Assembly: GCF_001543145.1 (NCBI RefSeq)
Contig: NZ_CP014160.1
Span: forward strand, 1,240,001-1,304,000
Source: Aerococcus sanguinicola
Lineage (GTDB): Bacteria; Bacillota; Bacilli; Lactobacillales; Aerococcaceae
Length of the DNA: 64,000 nucleotides
Reading direction: 5' to 3'
A program made the translations under genes and the position numbers. The first letter of the stretch is position 1; every line of letters starts with the position of its first letter. Positions 14,925 to 24,418 of the stretch are shown here, piece by piece. Below the pieces are notes generated by a model, which saw only the letters and a list, made by a program, of their open reading frames with translations, made no database searches and had not been told where the DNA came from.

Positions 14925-15002
14925 CTTCTGCCTGTGTAAGCAGGTGTGATCCTTAAATGGATTAGGTAATATCTTTTCTTCCTGCGTTAGCAGGGGTTAG
15001 CT
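14925..15002 (+). ncRNA. Candidate regulatory crRNA: degenerate repeat, short spacer, degenerate repeat
   Basis: The first diverged repeat (14925-14952) differs from the array repeat at nine of 28 positions, yet keeps the 3' handle GTGATCC perfectly. Its stem CCTGT/GCAGG is preserved by a compensatory T-A pair and a G-T wobble. The second (14975-15002) has the intact stem CCTGC GTTA GCAGG, again with a compensatory pair, while its now useless 3' end is degenerate. The spacer between them is 22 bases, about 11 shorter than normal. Cleavage by Cas6e would yield an RNA of about 50 nt. This is the pattern expected for a CreA/CreR-type guide; expression is not shown by the sequence. Confidence 0.6.
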
Positions 15003-15029
15003 TGATTTTTAAGAGAGGAGAGGGTAAGG

Positions 15030-17810
15030 ATTCAAACAACAGTCAACCCAGTTTTTTGGGCCAAGAAGAAAGAAGAGAATGGACGCTATCTATGGCTACC
15101 GCTCAGCCAGCACGCTCTGGATACGGCTCAAGTGTCGGGTTTGCTTTGGGAGCATTGGCTGAGTGATGGTCAGCGTCAGCTCTTAACGGATTCATTGAGC
15201 ATTCAGGAGGAGAAAGTCGCTAAGCAAATGGCGGCCTTTTTGGGTGCATGTCATGATCTTGGGAAGATTTCAAGCTGCTTCCAGGCCAAAAAAGGCTTCA
15301 GTAATTCGCCTGATTTAGACCGGCAATTGATCGAACAGTTAGAATTTGAAGGCTTTGAGGGCTTAGGCGATAAACTCTTTAGAGATGTTGGACGGACGCC
15401 TCATGCAACGGTCGGTCAAGTTATCCTAGAACGTTTAGGTGTTAATCGTGGGATTGCCTCAATTATTGGCGGCCACCATGGCAAACCTGTTTCGGAGAAG
15501 ACAACATTAAAACGTCAATCGGGATATGCTGAAAATTATTATCAGATGCCTAATCCCAACCATCCCGTTTCTAAACTTTGGCAGTCTGAGCAAGAGAAGT
15601 TTGTAGACTGGGCCTTAGCTTTTTCAGGATTTGATAGCGTGGAGGCACTACCTAAAATTAGTAAAAATGGGCAAGTGATTTATTCGGGGTTGTTAATCAT
15701 GGCTGATTGGATCGCCAGTAATGAGCATTATTTCCCCTTAATCGACTTCAATGATCCAGTGACTATCGACCAAGAGAAAAGGATTCGTTCTGGCTTTGGC
15801 CGATGGTTTAAAACAAGGCCTATACATTTTCAGGAAATTTCCTCCATTGATGGAATCTACGATGACCGTTTTGGTGATCCGGATAGTGAGCACAGTTTTG
15901 TGCCGAGAGATTTTCAGCGAAAATTTACGGAATTGTTGATGGCTGTGGAAGACCCGGGCATCTTTATTTTAGAAGCCCCCATGGGTTTAGGAAAAACAGA
16001 AGCAGCTCTTATTGGGGCAGAAGTCTTGGCCAACCGTCAAGGGCGGAGTGGGATCTTCTTTGGGCTACCTACCCAAGCTACTTCAGATGGTATTTTCCCC
16101 CGGATATCGCACTGGCTATCTCGGGTGAGCGATGATTATATGGAAGATAGTTCGCTCCAACTCGTCCATGGCAAGGCGGCGCTTAATCCAGATTATGCCT
16201 CTTTAGCGTCTAATATTAATATTGATGGTGAAAGCGGTTTAGGAACGGTGACAGTCAATCAGTGGTTTAAGGGACGGAAAACATCCAACCTTGATGATTT
16301 CGTAGTGGGAACAGTGGACCAATTTCTCTTGAATGCTCTGAAACAAAAGCATCTGGCCTTGCGCCACCTCGGCTTTAGTAAAAAGGTTGTCGTGATTGAT
16401 GAAGTACATGCCTGCGATGCCTATATGAATGTCTACCTCAATCAAGCGCTGACCCTAATGGGGGCGTACGGCGTTCCGGTTATTATCCTATCCGCAACCC
16501 TGCCTGCTGCTAGCCGTAACGAGATGGTCAAATCCTATCTCCAAGAGAGAGGAGATGCCAGTGAGAAGATTATATGGCCAGAAGACGGCCTACTAGAAGA
16601 TGCTTATCCCCTAGTGACTTATTCAGATGGGAAAAGGATTAAGCAATTCGCCAATTTTGCGCCGCAGGAAAACCATCCCGTTGAAATCAAGCCGCTTGAA
16701 GAAGACCAATTATTTGATCAATTAGATGACTGGCTCAGTGGTGAAGGGGTGGTGGGCGTTGTAGTCAATACGGTGAAAAAGGCCCAAGACCTGGCTCAGA
16801 AGTGCGCAGCACGCTACGGGGATGATCTAGTCGATGTTTTGCACGCTTCTTTCATTGCGACCGAACGCAAACAAAAAGAGCGCCAACTCCTTAAAGAAAT
16901 TGGTAAGGGGGCAGACCGACCCGCCAAGAAGATCATTATAGGCACCCAGGTGATTGAACAATCTCTAGATATTGATTTCGATGTGATGGTCAGTGATCTG
17001 GCCCCGATGGATCTGCTTATTCAACGGATGGGACGGCTCCACCGTCATGCCATCCAACGTCCTGCCCAACACCAAGAAGCGCGTTTCTATGTTATGGGTT
17101 TGTCAGATACTTTGGAATTCGATGAGGGATCCGAAAGTATCTATGGGAAAAATCTATTGATTCGGACCCAAGCTTTTCTACCGGAAGTTTTAAATATACC
17201 TGGGGACATCTCGCCCTTGGTGCAGAAGGTTTACGGTGATGCGCCCCTTGACTTAGCGGATGAGTTAAGACCGATTCTTGAAGAGGCTGAGCAGGATGAA
17301 GTAAAACATAAAAAGAAAAAAGAAAAAAAGGCAAAACACTATCTTCTCAAAGATAGATCAAAAAAACGTGCTAAGAGAAGAAAAGAAGAATCTTTGGTCG
17401 GTTGGTTGAATAACGCCAGTCCAAACCAGACGGAAGCGGGGGGCTATGCTCAGGTCCGCGACAGTGATGAGAGTATCGAAATTATCCTGCTAAAAGAGTT
17501 AGGAGAAGGTTATAGTTTTTTGGGTGAAAGTCGTGATATCTCAGAAGAGATTAGTGATTCTGACTTAGCAAAAAGGCTGGCCCAAGAGACCATCAAGCTG
17601 CCAGGCGTCTTGAGTAGGTCTTATAATATCGACAATACTATTCGATTCTTGGAAGATTATACACTCCAACATTTTAAAGACTGGCAAGATTCAGCTTGGT
17701 TAAAAGGCCAATTAGGTATTTTATTGGACGATGACAATAGCTTTATTTTGGATGGTTACCGCTTAACATACAGTCAAAAAATTGGTTTAATGAGAGAGAA
17801 GGAGGAATAG
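15030..17810 (+). CDS. cas3: CRISPR-associated helicase/nuclease Cas3, type I-E
   Basis: Cas3 is the helicase-nuclease recruited by Cascade to degrade target DNA. The HD nuclease motif (CHDLGK, His75-Asp76), GGHHGKP, the Walker A loop MGLGKTEAAL (about 319-326), DEVHACD (about 457) and SATLPA are all intact. The frame contains a normal Cas3 N terminus (NPVFWAKKKEENGRYLWLPL) upstream of the first GTG at 15132, but no ATG, GTG or TTG. The ATT at 15030, nine bases after AGGAG and shortly after an in-frame TGA, is the best start, giving 926 residues. A lysine-rich linker lies at about 758-790. It is 1 bp from cas8e. Confidence 0.93.
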   Translation: MQTTVNPVFWAKKKEENGRYLWLPLSQHALDTAQVSGLLWEHWLSDGQRQLLTDSLSIQEEKVAKQMAAFLGACHDLGKISSCFQAKKGFSNSPDLDRQLIEQLEFEGFEGLGDKLFRDVGRTPHATVGQVILERLGVNRGIASIIGGHHGKPVSEKTTLKRQSGYAENYYQMPNPNHPVSKLWQSEQEKFVDWALAFSGFDSVEALPKISKNGQVIYSGLLIMADWIASNEHYFPLIDFNDPVTIDQEKRIRSGFGRWFKTRPIHFQEISSIDGIYDDRFGDPDSEHSFVPRDFQRKFTELLMAVEDPGIFILEAPMGLGKTEAALIGAEVLANRQGRSGIFFGLPTQATSDGIFPRISHWLSRVSDDYMEDSSLQLVHGKAALNPDYASLASNINIDGESGLGTVTVNQWFKGRKTSNLDDFVVGTVDQFLLNALKQKHLALRHLGFSKKVVVIDEVHACDAYMNVYLNQALTLMGAYGVPVIILSATLPAASRNEMVKSYLQERGDASEKIIWPEDGLLEDAYPLVTYSDGKRIKQFANFAPQENHPVEIKPLEEDQLFDQLDDWLSGEGVVGVVVNTVKKAQDLAQKCAARYGDDLVDVLHASFIATERKQKERQLLKEIGKGADRPAKKIIIGTQVIEQSLDIDFDVMVSDLAPMDLLIQRMGRLHRHAIQRPAQHQEARFYVMGLSDTLEFDEGSESIYGKNLLIRTQAFLPEVLNIPGDISPLVQKVYGDAPLDLADELRPILEEAEQDEVKHKKKKEKKAKHYLLKDRSKKRAKRRKEESLVGWLNNASPNQTEAGGYAQVRDSDESIEIILLKELGEGYSFLGESRDISEEISDSDLAKRLAQETIKLPGVLSRSYNIDNTIRFLEDYTLQHFKDWQDSAWLKGQLGILLDDDNSFILDGYRLTYSQKIGLMREKEE

Positions 17811-17811
17811 C

Positions 17812-19491
17812 ATGGGGCACTTTAATTTGATTGATGAGCCTTGGATCAAAGTCTTAGATCTAGATGACCAGAACCAAGAAGTGTCATTAAAAGAAATCTT
17901 TCAGAATGCCCATCTCTACCAACGCCTAGCTGGAGAGACAGAAACACAAAACTTTGCGGTTTTGAGAATTCTTTTGGCCATCTTACAGACGACCTTTGAT
18001 CGTTTTGATCTTGAAGGCGAACTCAGACCTCACTATCAGGATAATTGGAATATTGAAGATGATTGGGAAGTTCTGATAGATAATTTAGAAGATGATTGGG
18101 AAGAACTTTGGGAGGAACAGTTTCTTCCGAAGAGTCTATTTAACTATCTAGACCACTGGCATGACCGCTTCTACCTTTTTGATGACCGCTATCCTTTTAT
18201 GCAAGTGACTGCGGAGGAGATTTCTGAAGATAAGATTAGTAAGAAGAAGGCTTCTAGTCTGTCGGGGAAAAATATTAACCGCTTGATTTCAGAAAGTGGG
18301 AATAAGGTAGCTCTTTTCTCACCCAAGTATGCGGCTAAAAAGAATAAAGAGATCCTCAGTGAAAGTGAAGTTGCTCGGTGGTTGATTACTTTGCAGGGCT
18401 ATATCGGCCTTTCCGACAAGGTAATCTTTGGGCAAGAGAAATACAAGGCTTCCAAGGGTTGGCTCTTCGATATTGGCGGTATTTATCTAGAGGGAGATAA
18501 TTTATTAGAAACTCTACTCTTAAACTGCCTGGCTGTGCATCCATATGATGAATTTTTGGGTAAAAAACAAAGACCAGCTTGGGAGTTATCTCCTGCTGAA
18601 AACGTTGAAGGCTATTTTACTCGCCTCGATCCAGACAACCTAGCTGAACTTTACACCCTGTGGTCTCGGGCTATCTATATCGACCCAGAAACGGACCTCA
18701 GCCAGCCTTTCGAATGTCAGGTGGTGAAACTGCCAGATCTTAGACACACGAATCAATTCCTCGAGCCAATGACTCTTTGGCGTCACAACGATTCAGGGGA
18801 GAACAAGGGATACTTTACCCCGCGCAAGCATCGGCCGGGACAGGCTATCTGGCGGTCCTTCGGTTTACTGGCTCTACCAGATTCGGATGCTGAAGACGAG
18901 AAGCAGCGGCAACCTGGAATTATCCAGTGGTTAAATAAACAAGACGAAATCATTGGCGAAAAAGTTATTAGCTTGCGCGCAGTAAGTATGGAGGATGACG
19001 GCAATGCTACTTCCTGGGTCCCGGTGAATGAAATTTGTGACCGTTTGGATATCCGCTCCTTTGCCCTGATCGATGTCGATGAGAGCCAATGGATGCCACG
19101 GATCAATGACACTGTGGATAAGACGAAGAAGATGATTGAAATTCACTTCCAATATTTTCTTAAAGATATTAATCAAATTCGAAATATTAAGCGTGACGAT
19201 CCTAAGTATTATGGCTTCATTAACCAAAATATCGAAGAAGTCTACTTTCGAATCGATCGGCCCTTCAGAGACTGGCTACTTTCCTTAGAGATGTATGAAT
19301 CTATGAATGAAAAAATCAAAGTTTGGGAGGATTGCCTCTATGATTTGATTAACCAGCAAGTCAATCAAATTATAGACAAGGCCGGGCCACGCGACTATAC
19401 AGGAATCATTCAAGATAAAGAAGTAATGAATATTGCAACTGTCCACAATAAATTTTCTCGAATCTTGTGGAAAGCATTGAAGGAGGTATGA
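17812..19491 (+). CDS. cas8e: Cascade large subunit Cas8e (Cse1, CasA)
   Basis: The large subunit of type I-E Cascade recognises the PAM and recruits Cas3. The 559-residue protein begins FNLIDEPWIKV and carries the family segments ETQNFAVLRILLAIL and the C-terminal four-helix bundle region. Size and position between cas3 and cse2 are standard. GGAGGAATAGC precedes the ATG, which follows the cas3 stop directly, so translation is probably coupled. Confidence 0.94.
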   Translation: MGHFNLIDEPWIKVLDLDDQNQEVSLKEIFQNAHLYQRLAGETETQNFAVLRILLAILQTTFDRFDLEGELRPHYQDNWNIEDDWEVLIDNLEDDWEELWEEQFLPKSLFNYLDHWHDRFYLFDDRYPFMQVTAEEISEDKISKKKASSLSGKNINRLISESGNKVALFSPKYAAKKNKEILSESEVARWLITLQGYIGLSDKVIFGQEKYKASKGWLFDIGGIYLEGDNLLETLLLNCLAVHPYDEFLGKKQRPAWELSPAENVEGYFTRLDPDNLAELYTLWSRAIYIDPETDLSQPFECQVVKLPDLRHTNQFLEPMTLWRHNDSGENKGYFTPRKHRPGQAIWRSFGLLALPDSDAEDEKQRQPGIIQWLNKQDEIIGEKVISLRAVSMEDDGNATSWVPVNEICDRLDIRSFALIDVDESQWMPRINDTVDKTKKMIEIHFQYFLKDINQIRNIKRDDPKYYGFINQNIEEVYFRIDRPFRDWLLSLEMYESMNEKIKVWEDCLYDLINQQVNQIIDKAGPRDYTGIIQDKEVMNIATVHNKFSRILWKALKEV

Positions 19492-19492
19492 C

Positions 19493-20128
19493 ATGGCAGA
19501 AAGAATAGGGCTGTCGCAAGTGACTGAGTACCTCTTACACCAGCTCAGTCATAGTCTAGATAAGCCAGCAACCAAGGCAAGATTGGCTAACCTAAGGCAC
19601 TCAATCGGGAGGGAGTTGAGTCAAAGCGTTGAAATCTGGCCTTTCCTTTTTGAAAATCTACCGGATGATTATCTGGGGCAGAGCGCAACTTTAACCGACC
19701 AGGAAGAAGCTATCCTACTTACCCTCCAGCTCTACGCCCTCTACCAACAAGGGAAGGACCAGGCAGTTTGGACGGAGGAAGTTGATCGACGTAAGAATTT
19801 CGGCCATTCGCTAGCTTATCTCAGACGAAATGAAGAAAATAAGGTGGCTACTGACCGGCGTTTTAACGCCATGATAACAGCGACAACTTATGAGGAATTT
19901 AAATACCACTTACGTCAAATGCTGCAACTGCTCAAGTCCAAGACGAAAGCAGAAGTGCCAGTTAATTTTGGCGGCCTAAGCCGAGATATTTATAACATCA
20001 AAGCAGACCGCTATGATTTTAAACATGATCGGCCTTATATCGAAGGCCTGCGCTTAAGCTGGTCTAAAGCCTACTATAGCTATCAAAGTAAAGAAGCGGA
20101 CAAAGAAAAGGAGACTGACAATGACTAA
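19493..20128 (+). CDS. cse2: Cascade small subunit Cse2 (Cas11e, CasB)
   Basis: The 211-residue helical protein forms the small-subunit dimer in the belly of Cascade and stabilises the displaced DNA strand. The segment ARLANLRHSIGRELSQSVEIWP and the late RRFNAMITATTYEEFKYHLRQM match the Cse2 family. It begins 1 bp after cas8e, preceded by AGGAGG, and its end overlaps cas7e by 8 bp. Confidence 0.92.
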   Translation: MAERIGLSQVTEYLLHQLSHSLDKPATKARLANLRHSIGRELSQSVEIWPFLFENLPDDYLGQSATLTDQEEAILLTLQLYALYQQGKDQAVWTEEVDRRKNFGHSLAYLRRNEENKVATDRRFNAMITATTYEEFKYHLRQMLQLLKSKTKAEVPVNFGGLSRDIYNIKADRYDFKHDRPYIEGLRLSWSKAYYSYQSKEADKEKETDND

Positions 20129-21206
20129 ACCACGTTTGTTTTTAGATATCCATGCCATCCAAACCCTACCTCCATCCAATATCAACCGGGATGATACGGG
20201 GAGTCCGAAGACCGCAAGATATGGTGGGGTACAACGGGCTCGGGTGAGTTCACAAGCTTGGAAGAAAGCTATGCGGGACTACTTTAAAGAATTTGGCGCC
20301 CTCGATAATGTTGGGGTGAGAAGTTTAGAAATTGTGCGTTATCTTGCTCATAAGATTCAAAAATTATCAGCAGACATGGCTTTAGAAGAGGCGATGGAAC
20401 TAGCGGATAAAACCATTAATGCAGCTGGCGTAAAAACTAAAGACCAACGCGCTAAGGCCCTCTTCTTCCTTGGCGATCTCCAAGCAGAAAAATTAGCCCA
20501 AGCTGCACTTGATGGAGTCACAGACAAAAAACAATTGAAGGCTATCTTAAAAGATAATCCAGCCATTGATATTGCTCTATTTGGGCGGATGGTAGCCGAT
20601 GATCCTTCCCTTAATGAAGATGCTTCCTCCCAGATTGCTCATGCCATTTCGACCCATGCGGTACAGACGGAATTTGACTTCTATACTGCCGTTGATGATT
20701 TTGGCAAAGAAGATAATGCGGGCGCTGGTATGTTAGGGACTATCGAGTTTAACTCGTCCACTTTATATCGCTATGCGGATGTAGCTGTCCATGAATTCCT
20801 TCAGCAATTAGACGGTGACCAAGAAACCCTTAAACGAAGCCTAAATTTATTCCTTAAGGCCTTCCTTAACTCTCTCCCTACTGGTAAAGTAAATACTTTT
20901 GCTAACCAGACTATTCCTCAAGCTGTTCTTGTTTCCTTGCGGTCCGACCGACCACTGAGTCTAGTGTCGGCTTTCGAGTCGCCGGTTCGCGCAGAAGACG
21001 GCTTTGTGAAACCTTCCATCGACCGTTTGCTAGCTGAAGTAAATAAGGCAGAAAAATTATTAGATCCCGCGATCGCAACGTTCTATCTTAATTTAGACGG
21101 GGATGAGCGTGATCTAGACCGTGTACAGACAGTGGATTCTCTAAGTCAACTTCAGGAAGCCGTGGATCAGCAAGTATCCGAGCAATTAGATCAAGCAGGT
21201 GAGTAA
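20121..21206 (+). CDS. cas7e: Cascade backbone protein Cas7e (CasC, Cse4)
   Basis: Six copies of this RAMP protein line the crRNA and hold it in six-base segments with one base flipped out per segment. The 361-residue sequence has the family signature RVSSQAWKKAMRDYF near residue 40 and a long helical insertion, then LPTGKVNTFANQT. AAAGGAG stands before the ATG, inside cse2. Confidence 0.95.
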   Translation: MTKPRLFLDIHAIQTLPPSNINRDDTGSPKTARYGGVQRARVSSQAWKKAMRDYFKEFGALDNVGVRSLEIVRYLAHKIQKLSADMALEEAMELADKTINAAGVKTKDQRAKALFFLGDLQAEKLAQAALDGVTDKKQLKAILKDNPAIDIALFGRMVADDPSLNEDASSQIAHAISTHAVQTEFDFYTAVDDFGKEDNAGAGMLGTIEFNSSTLYRYADVAVHEFLQQLDGDQETLKRSLNLFLKAFLNSLPTGKVNTFANQTIPQAVLVSLRSDRPLSLVSAFESPVRAEDGFVKPSIDRLLAEVNKAEKLLDPAIATFYLNLDGDERDLDRVQTVDSLSQLQEAVDQQVSEQLDQAGE

Positions 21207-21915
21207 GTTGAAATCAATCGTTTTGAAGTTTGCTGGCCCCTTACAATCCTGGGGAACGCAGTCTCATTTCGAAAGCCGCCATACGGATTTGTATCCTTCG
21301 AAATCAGGGGTGGTCGGTTTATTAGCTGCTAGCCTAGGTTACCGGCGTGACCAAACCGAAGATATCCAAGCCCTCAATCAACTCGATTTTGCGGTCCGTG
21401 TTGACCAAGAAGGTGGGCTGAGGCACGATTATCAAACAGCTCATAAGTACAAGGCAAATGGTCAGCCAGATCGAACTTATGTGACTAATCGCTATTACCT
21501 AGAGGATGCGGTTTTCCTAGTCGCCTTGTCCCATACGGATGAAGAATTTATGGCAAAGATTGCCCAAGCCTTAAAGCAACCTTATTTCCAGCCTTATATG
21601 GGGCGTCGGTCTTTACCTCTTCCCTTAGATTTTATTATTGCGGAAACGGATCTGGGAGCAGTGGAGACTCTACAAAGCTTAGACTGGCAGGCTGCTCCCT
21701 GGTACCAAAGGCAGCACAGCCGGATTTTGGATGCTTATGCCGATGCAGGTTTAATAGAGGACGCTAAACGAGAACAATGGCGAAAAGATTTGGTGGTATC
21801 CTTCGACCAAAAAAATCGCCATTTTCAAACCCGGCGGGAGCTTAAGTTTCAAATCGAGCTTCCCAGCTTGATCCAGGAAACAGAACATGATGCTTTTGGC
21901 GAGTTAGGAGGTTAA
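21199..21915 (+). CDS. cas5e: Cascade subunit Cas5e (CasD)
   Basis: Cas5e caps the 5' handle of the crRNA. The 238-residue protein starts with the RAMP motif LKFAGPLQSWGTQSHFE and contains PSKSGVVGLLAASLG, both typical. The start is a GTG at 21199 overlapping cas7e; a TTG at 21208 is possible as well. It is followed 1 bp later by cas6e. Confidence 0.93.
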   Translation: MSKLKSIVLKFAGPLQSWGTQSHFESRHTDLYPSKSGVVGLLAASLGYRRDQTEDIQALNQLDFAVRVDQEGGLRHDYQTAHKYKANGQPDRTYVTNRYYLEDAVFLVALSHTDEEFMAKIAQALKQPYFQPYMGRRSLPLPLDFIIAETDLGAVETLQSLDWQAAPWYQRQHSRILDAYADAGLIEDAKREQWRKDLVVSFDQKNRHFQTRRELKFQIELPSLIQETEHDAFGELGG

Positions 21916-21916
21916 G

Positions 21917-23504
<1,588 letters not shown>

Positions 23505-23505
<1 letters not shown>

Positions 23506-24401
23506 TGCCTTTCACCGTAATCACCCTCTCAAAGACTCCAGCTTCTCTAAAGGGAGACTTGACTAAATGGATGCAGGAAATTTCAACAGGAGTCTATGTG
23601 GGCAACTTTAATCGACGGATTCGCGAAAAATTATGGGAAAGAGTGAAAGAAAACGTAGGCAATGGAGAAGCAACGATTTCCTATGCGGCCCAAAATGAAA
23701 TTGGCTATCGTTTTGAATCCTATAATACCTCGCGTCAGATGATCGAACTAGAAGGTATTCCGCTTGTCTTGCTCCCTCAGGCCGAGGACAAGGGAGCTTA
23801 TATTAAACAAAGAGGCTTTAGTAATGCCAGTAAGTTTCGCAAAGCAAGGAAATTCTCACGACCAAACTCTATCAATGTTCCTAGCTACATTATTCTCGAT
23901 ATCGAGACAACAGGATTAGATCCTAAAAAAGATCAAATGATCGAAATAGGCGCTTTAAAGATAGATGGGTCAGAAGAGAACATCTTTCATTCTCTGATCG
24001 CTAATAAGAAAATCCCTGAGCAAATTCAAAAACTAACAGGGATTAGCCAGAAAGACATAGATGAAGACGGTAAAGATGAATCGCAAGTACTTGCAAAGCT
24101 TCTCGAATTTATCGAAGGTCAGGTTATTGTCGGTTACAATATCAATTTTGATATTAGTTTTATTAATGAGCAATTGAAAAAGATGGGACAGGAGAATTTA
24201 TCTAATCCAATTCTTGATTTAAAGACTATTGTCAAAAAGGAGAAGATGTTTCTAAAAAATTTTCAATTGCAAACAGTTTTAGCGAGTTACGGGATCAATA
24301 AAAAAGTCCCCCACCGAGCCTTGGAGGATGTTAGATTAATGGCTGAGCTCATTTCTAAAGTGAATAAATTTCCAGTTTACTTAAAAAAGAAAGCCCGGTA
24401 A
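23505..24401 (+). CDS. cas2: Cas2e fused to a DnaQ-like DEDDh exonuclease
   Basis: Residues 1-95 are a Cas2e domain (VITLSKTPASLKGDLTKWM, then GVYVGNFNRRIREKLWERV). A linker leads to a 3'-5' exonuclease domain (about 127-290) with all five DEDDh residues: D132 and E134 in DIETTGLD, D216 in GYNINFD, H270 and D275 in HRALED. In fused forms the exonuclease trims prespacers before integration, as described for Streptococcus thermophilus. A TTG at 23502 is in frame, but the ATG at 23505 follows GAGGAGGGAG better. The gene ends only 17 bp before the first array repeat. Confidence 0.95.
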
Positions 24402-24418
24402 TACAGGGATCCTTTAGT

